In this document: positions 29,440 through 38,389 of the stretch, piece after piece
Layout of the letters: each line of letters opens with the position of its first letter
Numbering within the stretch: the first letter of the stretch is position 1
Source: Marinibactrum halimedae
GTDB lineage: Bacteria; Pseudomonadota; Gammaproteobacteria; Pseudomonadales; Cellvibrionaceae
Direction: 5' to 3'
Length of the DNA stretch: 64,000 nt
Assembly (NCBI RefSeq): GCF_021234875.1
Contig: NZ_JAJQVM010000008.1
Location: 1-64,000 of the forward strand
Position numbers and translations under genes: made by a program
Notes under the pieces: generated by a model
What the model was told of the DNA's origin: nothing
The model's input: the letters and a program-made list of their open reading frames with translations, nothing else
Database searches by the model: none

Positions 29440-30006
29440 ATGAAAAATTCGATCGCAACTTCGTCCCTTCATACTCTGTCTGCCGCCGTCGGTGAACTGA
29501 TGGCGCAGAAAGGCCTCACGTTAACCGCTGCCGAATCTTGCACAGGTGGCGGAATTGCACACTATTTAACCGCCATTCCCGGTAGCTCTCGTTGGTTTGA
29601 AGGTAGTGTTGTCGCTTATTCAAATCAAACTAAACAGCGAATATTGGGAGTGAGCAGCCGTTTGATTCAGCGTTGCGGGGCCGTCAGCGAACCCGTCGTA
29701 TTGGCAATGGCGAGGGGGGCGTTAGCGTTGAATGAAGCCGACTTTTCTATAGCCGTTAGTGGTATTGCTGGCCCCGGTGGGGGTGTGCCAGGTAAGCCTG
29801 TTGGCACCGTATGGATTGCTTGGGTAGGAGCTTATAAAGGTGAAGAGTCAAGTCAGTGTTTTCAATTCACAGGTGACCGAGAAGCGGTACGAGATAGCGC
29901 CATTGAGCAGGCATTGAAGGGTATGTTAGCAATTGTTTCTCAGCGAGAGGTTGCTACGGTTGAGAAGGGCGACATTATTGAGAAGTCTACTGTGATGAAT
30001 GCCTGA
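29440..30006 (+). CDS. pncC: Nicotinamide-nucleotide amidohydrolase (CinA C-terminal domain type)
   Basis: 188 residues. It deamidates NMN to nicotinate mononucleotide in NAD salvage. The whole protein is one CinA C-terminal domain: TLTAAESCTGGGIAHYLTAIPGSSRWFEGSVVAYSNQTK, then VSGIAGPGGGVPGKPVGTVWIAW and the terminal GDREAVRDSAIEQAL. The ATG at 29440 is preferred over the upstream start at 29353 because it begins just before the conserved domain; the ribosome site is weak. Location just upstream of recA is conserved in many gammaproteobacteria. Confidence 0.93.
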   Translation: MKNSIATSSLHTLSAAVGELMAQKGLTLTAAESCTGGGIAHYLTAIPGSSRWFEGSVVAYSNQTKQRILGVSSRLIQRCGAVSEPVVLAMARGALALNEADFSIAVSGIAGPGGGVPGKPVGTVWIAWVGAYKGEESSQCFQFTGDREAVRDSAIEQALKGMLAIVSQREVATVEKGDIIEKSTVMNA

Positions 30007-30035
30007 GGTTATAAAATACTGTATTAAATGACATA

Positions 30036-30055
30036 TGCTGTTTTCTTATACAGTG
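30036..30055 (+). promoter_or_regulatory. LexA (SOS) box upstream of recA
   Basis: TGCTGTTTTCTTATACAGTG contains CTG-N10-CAG and matches most positions of the E. coli-type SOS box. A weaker candidate (CTG-N10-CAT) begins at 30019. The location 75-95 bases before the recA start codon fits LexA repression of recA. Confidence 0.8.
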
Positions 30056-30130
30056 TTTTGGTTTATCCTATGGGTAATAAAGCTGATGAGCTATTCAAAA
30101 AATTTACGAAATTGAAGAAAGAGGTGTGGA

Positions 30131-31162
30131 ATGGATGGGAATAAAGAAAAGGCCCTAGCGGCAGCGCTAAGCCAAATTGAGCGCCAGTTCGGTAAGGGTA
30201 CCGTCATGCGCATGGGGGATCGTGAGCATGTCACTATTCCCGCGATTTCTACAGGCTCTATTGGCCTGGATGCAGCACTGGGCGTTGGTGGCTTACCTAA
30301 AGGGCGTATTGTTGAGATTTATGGGCCTGAATCTTCCGGTAAAACGACATTGACCTTACAGGTGATTGCTGAAGCGCAAAAGCAAGGCGGCACCTGTGCA
30401 TTTGTGGATGCTGAGCACGCCCTAGACCCCATCTATGCAGAGAAGCTAGGCGTGAATGTCGATGACTTGATTGTGTCTCAGCCAGATACTGGCGAGCAGG
30501 CGCTAGAAGTGGCTGATATGTTGGTTCGTTCAGGCGCGATTGATGTTTTGGTGGTGGACTCAGTAGCGGCACTGACTCCGAAAGCCGAAATCGAAGGTGA
30601 GATGGGTGATCACCATGTTGGTTTGCAAGCACGCCTGATGTCTCAAGCGTTACGTAAAATCACCGGTAATATTAAAAATGCCAATTGTTTGGCCATTTTT
30701 ATCAACCAGATTCGCATGAAAATTGGGGTTATGTTTGGTAATCCTGAGACCACCACAGGCGGTAATGCGTTGAAGTTCTATTCTTCTGTACGTTTGGATA
30801 TTCGCAGAACCGGTTCTGTAAAAGAAGGTGAGGAAGTTGTTGGTAATGAGACTCGCGTGAAGGTGGTGAAAAACAAAGTTGCTCCACCGTTTAAACAAGC
30901 TGAATTCCAAATTCTCTATGGTGAAGGCATTAATTTAACCGGAGAGATTATCGACTATGGCGTGAAGCTTGGGTTAATTGATAAGGCAGGGGCTTGGTAC
31001 AGTTATCAAGGGGATAAAATTGGCCAAGGTAAGGCGAATGTCGTGAAGTTTCTGAGAGATAACCCAGAAATTAAAAATACGATTGAAGCACAAGTGAGAG
31101 CGCAATTACTGGGTGAACAACAAACAGCAGGCTCTTCACCTGAATCAGAGCCACAAGAATAA
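30131..31162 (+). CDS. recA: Recombinase RecA
   Basis: 343 residues. It forms nucleoprotein filaments for strand exchange and stimulates LexA self-cleavage. Walker A is GPESSGKTT (residues 65-73); other marks are [41 protein letters not shown], the L2 loop region [24 protein letters not shown] and [20 protein letters not shown] precedes the ATG. A LexA box lies upstream and recX follows, so it is SOS-controlled. Confidence 0.98.
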   Translation: MDGNKEKALAAALSQIERQFGKGTVMRMGDREHVTIPAISTGSIGLDAALGVGGLPKGRIVEIYGPESSGKTTLTLQVIAEAQKQGGTCAFVDAEHALDPIYAEKLGVNVDDLIVSQPDTGEQALEVADMLVRSGAIDVLVVDSVAALTPKAEIEGEMGDHHVGLQARLMSQALRKITGNIKNANCLAIFINQIRMKIGVMFGNPETTTGGNALKFYSSVRLDIRRTGSVKEGEEVVGNETRVKVVKNKVAPPFKQAEFQILYGEGINLTGEIIDYGVKLGLIDKAGAWYSYQGDKIGQGKANVVKFLRDNPEIKNTIEAQVRAQLLGEQQTAGSSPESEPQE

Positions 31163-31314
31163 TCTTTTGCACTTGCTTGTGTAACGATAGTTGCAGTTGT
31201 TTTTTGTCACGTTGGTTATTGTGGATGGTCATTGTGACTGATGCACAAAGTGTTAGAGGATACTAATTTTTAATTAGTATTGCTTTAGATGGTTTTGCAG
31301 ATGAGATGCTCCGT

Positions 31315-31911
31315 ATGAGTGATGTTTCCACAGAGTTAAATACAGAGCTGAACAATGCAGATGTTATCAAGCAAGTGAAGTCTTGGGCATTTGATGCTTT
31401 GTCGCGGAGAGAGCACTCCGTGGCAGAGCTTCGTAGAAAGTTAGTCGGTAAAGTTCAGCAGTCACCTTTCTTTTCCTCTTCTTTTCGCTCATCACCCCAA
31501 TTCATGCCGAATGATGAATCCAATATTGCCGAAGTGGTTGATAGTGTTCTTATTCATTGTCAGCAACTCGGTTATATCTGCGATGAACGTTTTGCTGAAA
31601 TGTATGTAAGGGATCGGCAGCAACGGGGTTATGGCCCTCTGAGAATTCGCTTAGATTTGTATCATAAAGGCATTGATGAAGAGCTGGTTTCTGCTTTTGT
31701 TGATATTGAGGGCGATCACTGGTTTGAATTAGCGGAAGACTTGTATCAGCGACGTTTTGTTCGTGGTTATGCTATTGATCACAACGAAAATTCAGAGTAT
31801 TTGCAGGCAGACACAAAAAAATTGGATCAAAAAACTCGTGCAAAGCGGTTGCGTTTTTTTCAAACTCGTGGGTTTTTACCTAAGCATATTTACCCTCTAT
31901 TAGGGGGATGA
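31315..31911 (+). CDS. recX: Regulatory protein RecX
   Basis: About 198 residues, longer than the usual 150-160. RecX binds RecA and limits its filament. Family marks are KSWAFDALSRREHSVAELRRKL at the N-terminus, LGYICDERFAEMYVRDRQQRGYGPLRIRLDLYHKGI in the middle, and a C-terminal RLRFFQTRGFLPKHIYPLL. Extra length comes from a Ser/Phe-rich insert (about residues 45-65) and a linker near residues 150-175. ATG 31306 is also possible; 31315 is preferred because GAG lies nine bases before it. It is probably cotranscribed with recA. Confidence 0.88.
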   Translation: MSDVSTELNTELNNADVIKQVKSWAFDALSRREHSVAELRRKLVGKVQQSPFFSSSFRSSPQFMPNDESNIAEVVDSVLIHCQQLGYICDERFAEMYVRDRQQRGYGPLRIRLDLYHKGIDEELVSAFVDIEGDHWFELAEDLYQRRFVRGYAIDHNENSEYLQADTKKLDQKTRAKRLRFFQTRGFLPKHIYPLLGG

Positions 31912-32092
31912 CGTAATAACCGCGCCTCGATGAGGTTGCATAGGGATCATGTACATCATTCATAGCTAAATGCTATTCATCTACCTGTTTTTATTAATTT
32001 TATTTTGCTTGCTAAGCAGACTACTCTTGAACTATAGGGTTTATAGGCCCGCTATGAACCGGGAAACGTTCGCATATAACGAGGAGGCTAGC

Positions 32093-32524
32093 GTGAGTAT
32101 GAATAATAATGGTGCCTGTGTACGTGATTACATGATTGTTAATTCCCCAATGATCCGTTGCGGCACGTCCATTGACGAGGTCATTTCCGTCTTCGAGCGT
32201 TCTGGAATGGGGGGGGCGCCCGTAGTTAATGATAACAATGCCATTGTCGGTTTCGTATCTGAGCATGACTGCATTAAAAAATTGCTTCATAGCAGCTATT
32301 ACTGTGATGGGATAATGCATGTGAATGATGTTATGCATAACGAAGTATTGTCAGTAAGCCCAGACATGAGTATTCAAGAATTGGCTGAGCGTATGACAAA
32401 GAAACAGCCCAAAATTTATCCGGTTGTGGAAGATGGAAAGCTGCTTGGTGTTATCACACGGGGCCGCGTTATGCAGGCATTGGCAACGACTATTGCCGAT
32501 TGCGCTCAAACAGGACATGCATGA
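32093..32524 (+). CDS. CBS-pair domain protein
   Basis: 143 residues with two CBS motifs, a module that binds adenine nucleotides and acts as a regulatory switch. CBS1 is around VRDYMIVNSPMIRCGTSIDEVI ... GGAPVVNDNNAIVGFVSEHDCI; CBS2 is around VNDVMHNEVLSVSPDMSIQELA ... KIYPVVEDGKLLGVITRGRV. The frame is open to 31970, where it would add a hydrophobic segment. The GAGGAGG at 32081-32087 is spaced 5 bases from the GTG at 32093, so the short cytoplasmic form is preferred; a membrane-anchored longer form cannot be excluded. Partner unknown. Confidence 0.85.
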   Translation: MSMNNNGACVRDYMIVNSPMIRCGTSIDEVISVFERSGMGGAPVVNDNNAIVGFVSEHDCIKKLLHSSYYCDGIMHVNDVMHNEVLSVSPDMSIQELAERMTKKQPKIYPVVEDGKLLGVITRGRVMQALATTIADCAQTGHA

Positions 32525-32611
32525 TCTTGTGTCGATTTAAGACGCGTTATTGCCCGGCTTCTTGCTGCTTGGGCGTTTGCCTTAAGTGACTTCGTTTCTG
32601 TGCCACTCTTG

Positions 32612-32663
32612 ATTGTTATTGTTATTGTTATTGTTATTGTTATTGTTATTGTTATTGTTATTG
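32612..32663. repeat. Hexanucleotide tandem repeat (GTTATT)8
   Basis: Eight perfect GTTATT units at 32615-32662, with a half unit before. It lies between the convergent CBS gene and the YheT-like hydrolase gene, 13 bases beyond the latter's stop codon. Both transcripts would carry it in their 3' untranslated region if they run that far. Confidence 0.95.
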
Positions 32664-32675
32664 TGGGGTTACACG

Positions 32676-33656
32676 TTAATCATTGGTTTCGAGGATAAGC
32701 TGGGTAATGTACCTGTCCACCCAGCTTGTAAACGATAGCTTATCCAAAAAAGCGCAGTGTGCTCCGCCTCTAGTGACTACCAGCCTAACATGTTCTGGCC
32801 ACCGTACTTTTTTAAGGTCTTGCAATTGGGTAATGGGGTCGTTGTCGCTTGAAATAATATGCGTTGCTCCTTGAATGTGTTTTGCTGCGTTATCCCCGAT
32901 TCGGTATGCCTCGAAATAGTCTTCTACAGACGCAAAGGGAGTATGTTTAGGGATAAGATAATGATTTAGCTCTGTTAAGCGTCGGAAGCTCTGAGCCTGG
33001 TTCAGCTCTAAGTGAGGAAAAAGGGATTGTTTTATCGACAGCGATTTTTTCCATTTTTTAAGAAAATAGCGTTCGTAAATAGGATTTCCTGAATCCAGTG
33101 CCATCATCACATTGGCCGGATCTATCGCCGGGCATACGGCAAATATTTTCTCTAGCGGGACGCTCAGGCAATGCTGGCGTGCCGCTACTCTCAGTGCGAA
33201 GTTCCCGCCCAATGAAAAGCCAATAAGTACGAACTTCTGGTGTGGATGATGTTGCTGAATTTGCCTCAAAGCACCCACCACTTCATCAATAAGGGTTGAA
33301 TTAAATGGGGCTGAGTTTAAATGATGAGAATCCCCGTGGTCTCTAAAATTAAGCCTTAATGTATTTACCCCATTTTGATTCAGCAAATGTCCACAAGATA
33401 CAACATAACTTGAGTCACAACTGCCTTCCCACCCGTGTAGCAAAATTGCGAGAGTACTTGAAGTTGTTGAGGCTACATTTAATTTGGCAGAAAGTTGAAC
33501 ACCTGCATCTGCATCAATAACCATTGGTTTGGCTTGGTTCTGATAGTCTTTCGCGACATTCTTTTGTTGAAGTTTCCGATAAAGGTTGGAAAAAACGTTG
33601 TGAAAATGTGGGTTTTTAAAATACCAAGGCTCTTGATAATGTCTGCTTTTATTCAT
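32676..33656 (-). CDS. YheT-family alpha/beta hydrolase
   Basis: 326 residues. Predicted hydrolase of the AB-hydrolase 4 (YheT/ABHD1-3) group; substrate unknown. The N-terminal PWYFKNPHFHNVFSNL motif, the HGWEGS oxyanion-hole segment (around residue 74), the nucleophile elbow GFSLGGN (Ser around residue 147), the acid region in HIISSDNDPIT and the late catalytic His in GGAHCAF are all present. It is single on its strand, converging on the CBS gene. Confidence 0.88.
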   Translation of the reverse strand: MNKSRHYQEPWYFKNPHFHNVFSNLYRKLQQKNVAKDYQNQAKPMVIDADAGVQLSAKLNVASTTSSTLAILLHGWEGSCDSSYVVSCGHLLNQNGVNTLRLNFRDHGDSHHLNSAPFNSTLIDEVVGALRQIQQHHPHQKFVLIGFSLGGNFALRVAARQHCLSVPLEKIFAVCPAIDPANVMMALDSGNPIYERYFLKKWKKSLSIKQSLFPHLELNQAQSFRRLTELNHYLIPKHTPFASVEDYFEAYRIGDNAAKHIQGATHIISSDNDPITQLQDLKKVRWPEHVRLVVTRGGAHCAFLDKLSFTSWVDRYITQLILETND

Positions 33657-33812
33657 GGCTACGCTAATTTGTTTGTTGCTACTGACATGATTGTTGTGAT
33701 TGAAATGTGACCGAGTGACGATAAAGGTTTGCAGTGGCCTACCTCAATCCTTTATGGTTTTCTCCTATCCTGTTTTTGGGATGGCGTACCATGCATTGTT
33801 TGAGGATGTTGA

Positions 33813-34784
33813 ATGAAAATACAGCGTAAATCGAGCATTTTTTCAACTTTGACGTTGAGGCTTATCGTAATATCCGTTTTTTTTCTGGCATTAACCCGAA
33901 TGTTGTCACAAGCTAAAATCTTGTTACGGATTACCGAGGTGCGTTTAATCGCAACCGTAATAGCCTTAGGTTTATCGCAATGGGCCGTAAGTTCATCATT
34001 TAACTTGCCTGAACTGGTTTTTGATCAGGAGGTGAAGCAAGGAGCCATACTTCGAGGGAAGGTTCCCCAAGGCACCGAATTGGAGGTAGATGACTCTATT
34101 GTTGTTCCTGTTGCGGATTCGGGCAATTTTGTTATCGGTTTAGATCGTGATGCTCCATCGGTATTAAAAATTAAAGTGCGCCCACTTGGCGGTCAAGTCT
34201 TCACCAAAGAATTCGAGGTAAAAGCGCGTGACTATAAAATTCAAAGAATTGAGGGCGTTCCTGCAAAAACCGTTAACCCAGACCCACATCAAATCGCACG
34301 CTCACGAAAAGAAGCAGCATTGGTAAGAAAAGCTAGGGCGGGAGCCTCCTCACGGCAGGATTTTACGGCAGACTTTGAATGGCCTCTATTCGGCCCAATA
34401 TCAGGAGTATATGGCAGCCAACGGTATTACAATGGTGAGCCACGACGGCCCCATTATGGGGTAGATATTGCTAGGCCGACTGGAACGCCAGTGAAAGCCC
34501 CTGCTGCAGGAAAGGTCACTTTAGTGCATCCGGATATGTTTTATTCAGGGGGAACCTTGATTATTGACCATGGGCACGGACTAACGTCTACCTTTTTGCA
34601 CTTAAGTAAAATTTTGGTAAAAGATGGGCAGGTGGTGCAGCAAGGTGATGAAATTGCAGAAGTGGGTTCGTCTGGAAGAGCAACAGGGCCTCATTTAGAT
34701 TGGCGTATGAATTGGTTTGATCGGCGAGTGGACCCAACCACGTTGGTAGGCCCAATGCCATCTGAGAAAACGTCAACATATTAA
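33813..34784 (+). CDS. M23-family metallopeptidase (LytM domain), exported
   Basis: 323 residues. Predicted zinc endopeptidase cutting peptidoglycan cross-links in the periplasm. The N-terminus holds two hydrophobic stretches; the second (around residues 43-60) probably is the signal or anchor, and a start at 33900 is possible. A beta-rich middle domain (residues 65-150) follows, then the LytM domain with all zinc and catalytic residues: HYGVD, HGHGLTSTFLHLSK and the final HLDWR. The active site is intact, unlike that of NlpD upstream in the window. Substrate specificity is not determinable. Confidence 0.9.
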   Translation: MKIQRKSSIFSTLTLRLIVISVFFLALTRMLSQAKILLRITEVRLIATVIALGLSQWAVSSSFNLPELVFDQEVKQGAILRGKVPQGTELEVDDSIVVPVADSGNFVIGLDRDAPSVLKIKVRPLGGQVFTKEFEVKARDYKIQRIEGVPAKTVNPDPHQIARSRKEAALVRKARAGASSRQDFTADFEWPLFGPISGVYGSQRYYNGEPRRPHYGVDIARPTGTPVKAPAAGKVTLVHPDMFYSGGTLIIDHGHGLTSTFLHLSKILVKDGQVVQQGDEIAEVGSSGRATGPHLDWRMNWFDRRVDPTTLVGPMPSEKTSTY

Positions 34785-34879
34785 AGAATTTTGCGTAACT
34801 TTTAGACGTGTAATGATTCGTCTAATAAATGTTCGTCTAATAAATGAATACAGTGGGTTAGTGCCCCGAAGGAATTACG

Positions 34880-35086
34880 ATGATTGACAAAAAATTACTC
34901 AGTATTTTGGTGTGCCCAGTCAGTAAAGCACCCCTAGAGTACGATAAGGAAAATCAAGAATTGGTCTGTTGGGAGAGTGGGCTTGCTTACCCTATACGCG
35001 ATGATATTCCGGTAATGCTAGAGTCTGAGGCAAGAACTCTGACCGATGAAGAAAAGCAGGTTCATTCATCTGGAAATCCAGGGTAA
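34880..35086 (+). CDS. Trm112-like small zinc-ribbon protein (YcaR type)
   Basis: 68 residues. It begins [22 protein letters not shown], followed by [25 protein letters not shown], the family pattern. The zinc Cys pairs are incomplete: CPV is followed by Ser rather than Cys, as in many proteobacterial members. An AAGGA ribosome site lies before the ATG. The family normally adjoins lpxK-kdsB; here it stands between an M23 peptidase and a HIT gene. Function in bacteria unknown. Confidence 0.9.
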   Translation: MIDKKLLSILVCPVSKAPLEYDKENQELVCWESGLAYPIRDDIPVMLESEARTLTDEEKQVHSSGNPG

Positions 35087-35158
35087 TAAGCGTCGTAAGT
35101 CACAATGTCACTTCAGTGCCACAAGCAACATTCACTTTTATCCTTGGAGCCGGTTAGC

Positions 35159-35512
35159 ATGAGCGAAGATACGATCTTCACCAAAATCATCAATGGTGAT
35201 ATTCCAGCAGACAAGTTATACGAAGATGACGATTGCATTTGCATTAAAGATATTTCGCCACAAGCGCCAACTCATGTGTTGTTGATCCCGAAGAAACCCA
35301 TTCCCCGGTTGGTGGATGCGACTGATGAGGACCATGCTTTATTAGGTAAGTTAATGTTGAAGGTGGGGGATATCGCTCGTCAACTCGGCATAGATGAGGC
35401 GTTTCGTGTTGTTGTGAATAATGGGCAAGAGGCGGGGCAAACCGTCTTTCATTTACACCTCCATATTCTGGCTGGTAAGAAATACGAAGAACAAAGTGGT
35501 TTGAATATGTAG
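35159..35512 (+). CDS. hinT: Histidine triad (HIT) nucleotide-binding protein, HinT type
   Basis: 117 residues. It is a purine nucleoside phosphoramidase of the HIT superfamily. The start MSEDTIFTKIINGDIPADKLYEDDD and the triad region VFHLHLHILAG near the C-terminus are diagnostic. The open frame extends to 35105, but GGAG nine bases before the ATG at 35159 and the conserved N-terminus favour this start. Confidence 0.95.
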   Translation: MSEDTIFTKIINGDIPADKLYEDDDCICIKDISPQAPTHVLLIPKKPIPRLVDATDEDHALLGKLMLKVGDIARQLGIDEAFRVVVNNGQEAGQTVFHLHLHILAGKKYEEQSGLNM

Positions 35513-35596
35513 TGGGAGTGCCCGCGTCATTATCCAAACCCAGATAATTCATTGATCATTGGCCAGTGGCCATACATTTGGAAATCCGAAGTCGTT

Positions 35597-38233
35597 ATGA
35601 AAAGCGCAGAAATTCGTCAGGCGTTCTTAAAGTTTTTTGAATCCAAGGGACACACCATTGTTCCTTCAAGTAGTCTGGTGCCTGCAGATGACCCAACATT
35701 ATTGTTCACCAATGCAGGTATGAACCAGTTCAAAGACGTTTTTCTCGGAGAGGATCAGCGCGATTATTCTCGAGCGGTGAGTTCTCAGCGCTGCGTAAGA
35801 GCTGGGGGCAAGCATAATGACTTAGAAAATGTGGGTTATACCGCCCGTCACCATACATTTTTTGAAATGCTGGGTAACTTTAGCTTTGGTGACTACTTCA
35901 AAGAACATGCTATCAGCTATGCATGGGAGTTTCTCACTTCAAGCGAGTGGATGAACATTCCTACCGAAAAACTATGGGTAACCGTCTACGCAGAAGATCA
36001 GGAAGCGTTTGATATCTGGTCTCAGAAAATCGGTGTGCCTGATGATCGTATAATTCGTATCGGTGATAACAAGGGAGGCCGTTATCAGTCGGACAATTTC
36101 TGGGCAATGGGCGATACTGGGCCGTGTGGCCCATGTTCGGAAATTTTTTATGATCATGGTGAAGGTATCTGGGGGGGGCCGCCAGGGTCACCAGAGGAAG
36201 ATGGCGATCGCTATATCGAAATTTGGAACAACGTTTTCATGCAATATAACCGCAGTGCGGATGGCTCGATGGAGCCTTTACCGGCGCCGAGTGTTGATAC
36301 GGGCATGGGGTTAGAGCGTATTTCTGCGGTCATGCAAAGTGTTCACAGCAATTATGAGATTGACCTCTTCCAGAACCTGCTGCGTGCGGTAGCGCAAGAA
36401 ACCAAAACCGAGGATCTTGAAAATACCTCACTGCGAGTGATTGCCGACCATCTTCGTTCCTGTGCTTTTTTGGTGGTTGATGGTGTCGCGCCTTCTAACG
36501 AAGGGCGTGGCTATGTACTCCGCCGAATCATGCGACGAGCGATTCGTCATGGACACAAACTGGGTCAAACACAGCCGTTTTTCCATGCTTTAGTAAAAGC
36601 GCTGGTGGATGAGATGGGGCAGGCTTACCCTGAACTGCTTTCTGCACAAGAGCATGTTGAGCGTATTTTCTTGCTGGAAGAAGAGCAGTTTGCGAAAACC
36701 CTAGATAAAGGTATGGCGGTTTTAGAATCTGAGCTGGTAGGACTTAAAAGCTCAGAGATTCCAGGGCAGTTGGTTTTCACTCTCTATGACACTTATGGTT
36801 TCCCCGTTGATTTGACGGCTGATATTGCTCGGGAGCGTCAATTAACCATTGATGAAACTGGGTATGAAGCGTTGATGGAACAGCAGCGTAAGCAATCTCG
36901 TGCGGCAGGCAAGTTTGAAGTGGATTACAACGCCTCGGTCAAGGTAGAAGGGAATACTGAGTTTGAAGGTTATTCTCATTTAGTTTCAAGCGGAACCGTT
37001 ACCGCTTTATTGAATCACAATGGCGATCAGGTAGGCTCGCTATTAGAAGGACAAAAAGGCATTGTTGTTCTCGATAAAACCCCATTTTATGGCGAGTCTG
37101 GCGGACAAGTCGGAGATACTGGCTATCTATCTGAGGAAAATGGTTTACGAGTGGAGGTGAGGGATTGCACTAAACAGGGTGCGAATCATTTGCATCACGT
37201 TCAGGTGGTATCCGGTGAATTGAGTGTGGGGAGCTTGGTTGCAACAGAGGTGAACGCGTCGGTTCGGGCCTTAACCGCTAAAAACCACTCCGCCACACAC
37301 TTATTGCATGCTGCATTGAGAAAAATATTGGGTGAACATGTCACACAAAAAGGATCATTGGTGGACTCAGAGCGCTTGCGTTTCGACTTTTCTCATTTTG
37401 AAGGTGTGAATCCAGATCAGCTTGAAGAAATTGAGGCGCTCGTGAATGCGCAAATCTGGGCGAACGAGGCCGTCCAGGTTGATGTAACGGATATGGAAAC
37501 GGCAAAATCTAAAGGTGCTATGGCGCTGTTTGGTGAGAAGTACGGGGATGAAGTACGCGTGTTGTCCATGGGGAAAGATCGTTTTTCTGTAGAGTTGTGT
37601 GGCGGCACCCATGTTGAGCGAACCGGTGATATTGGTTTGTTTCGTATTGTGTCGGAGTCTGGCATTGCGGCCGGAGTGCGCAGAATCGAAGCTGTCACAG
37701 AAGCGAAAGCGATGGCTCATGTGCGCCTATCTGAGCAGAGCCTAGCTCAAATTTGTGATGTGATTAAAGCAAAACCTGATTCGGTTGTTGAAAAAGTGGC
37801 TCAGCTTAGACAGGACTTGAAGGTTTTAGAGAAGGAGCTTTCTCAGGCCAAAGCGAAGTTAGCGCAGGCCGCTAGCAGTGATTTGTTATCTTCAGTGAAA
37901 GAGGTAAGGGGAGTAAAGGTGCTTGCTGCTGGCCTGAGTGGTGTCGACGGAAAGTCTCTTGGTGAGATGGCAGATAAGTTGAAAGATAAACTGGGATCTG
38001 GTGTTGTTTTTCTAGCTTCTGGGGAGGAGGGCAAGGTAGTGCTTATTGCTGGTGTAACCAAAGACCTAACTCAGACTCTAAAAGCCGGAGATCTTATCAA
38101 GCATGTCGCACCTACCGTTGGAGGTAAAGGCGGTGGTCGGCCTGATATGGCCAGAGGCGGAGGTACAGACTTAAGTGCAATTGATGCCGCTGTCTCTCAA
38201 GTTTATGCTTGGGTGGAAGCGCAAAGCATTTAA
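35597..38233 (+). CDS. alaS: Alanyl-tRNA synthetase
   Basis: 878 residues. It charges tRNA-Ala and edits mischarged Ser/Gly. The catalytic domain opens [19 protein letters not shown] with the class-II motifs ([59 protein letters not shown]). The editing domain carries the metal-binding HSATHLLH and CGGTH motifs. The C-terminal coiled coil and the DHH-like glycine-rich tail ([16 protein letters not shown]) end the protein. The longest frame opens at 35552, but the conserved N-terminus fixes the ATG at 35597. lysC and csrA follow, as in Pseudomonas. Confidence 0.98.
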   Translation: MKSAEIRQAFLKFFESKGHTIVPSSSLVPADDPTLLFTNAGMNQFKDVFLGEDQRDYSRAVSSQRCVRAGGKHNDLENVGYTARHHTFFEMLGNFSFGDYFKEHAISYAWEFLTSSEWMNIPTEKLWVTVYAEDQEAFDIWSQKIGVPDDRIIRIGDNKGGRYQSDNFWAMGDTGPCGPCSEIFYDHGEGIWGGPPGSPEEDGDRYIEIWNNVFMQYNRSADGSMEPLPAPSVDTGMGLERISAVMQSVHSNYEIDLFQNLLRAVAQETKTEDLENTSLRVIADHLRSCAFLVVDGVAPSNEGRGYVLRRIMRRAIRHGHKLGQTQPFFHALVKALVDEMGQAYPELLSAQEHVERIFLLEEEQFAKTLDKGMAVLESELVGLKSSEIPGQLVFTLYDTYGFPVDLTADIARERQLTIDETGYEALMEQQRKQSRAAGKFEVDYNASVKVEGNTEFEGYSHLVSSGTVTALLNHNGDQVGSLLEGQKGIVVLDKTPFYGESGGQVGDTGYLSEENGLRVEVRDCTKQGANHLHHVQVVSGELSVGSLVATEVNASVRALTAKNHSATHLLHAALRKILGEHVTQKGSLVDSERLRFDFSHFEGVNPDQLEEIEALVNAQIWANEAVQVDVTDMETAKSKGAMALFGEKYGDEVRVLSMGKDRFSVELCGGTHVERTGDIGLFRIVSESGIAAGVRRIEAVTEAKAMAHVRLSEQSLAQICDVIKAKPDSVVEKVAQLRQDLKVLEKELSQAKAKLAQAASSDLLSSVKEVRGVKVLAAGLSGVDGKSLGEMADKLKDKLGSGVVFLASGEEGKVVLIAGVTKDLTQTLKAGDLIKHVAPTVGGKGGGRPDMARGGGTDLSAIDAAVSQVYAWVEAQSI

Positions 38234-38318
38234 TGTTCTAATAAATTACAATTTATATAACTATAATCATTTTTATAGCGCTTCGGCTGGTTACCTTTCA
38301 CTCCAAATTGGTGTTAAA

Positions 38319-38354
38319 TTAGCGCCCCCGGAAAATAACGGGGGCACGCGCTAA
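38319..38354 (+). other. GC-rich two-part hairpin in the lysC leader
   Basis: Inner stem CCCCCG (38325-38330) / CGGGGG (38339-38344) with an 8-base loop, continued by an outer stem TTAGCG (38319-38324) / CGCTAA (38349-38354) with a 4-base bulge on one side. It lies 35 bases before the lysC start and has no T-run. It is much too small for the lysine riboswitch. Confidence 0.5.
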
Positions 38355-38389
38355 TGTTATGCGCGAGCGACGTGTGTAGAGATCGACAA

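Noticed and set aside
31970-32092. Membrane-anchored longer form of the CBS protein
   Set aside because: A strong GAGGAGG site favours GTG 32093; the hydrophobic extension has no ribosome site. Kept only as an alternative in the entry.
32612-32663. CRISPR-like repeat
   Set aside because: It is a simple hexanucleotide tract without spacers. No CRISPR array or cas gene was seen anywhere in the window.
33813-34784. Reading the M23 peptidase as a second NlpD/EnvC activator
   Set aside because: All zinc-binding residues are present, so an active endopeptidase is more likely than a degenerate activator.
38250-38389. Lysine riboswitch before lysC
   Set aside because: The gap is only about 155 bases and shows one hairpin pair, not the multi-helix lysine element.
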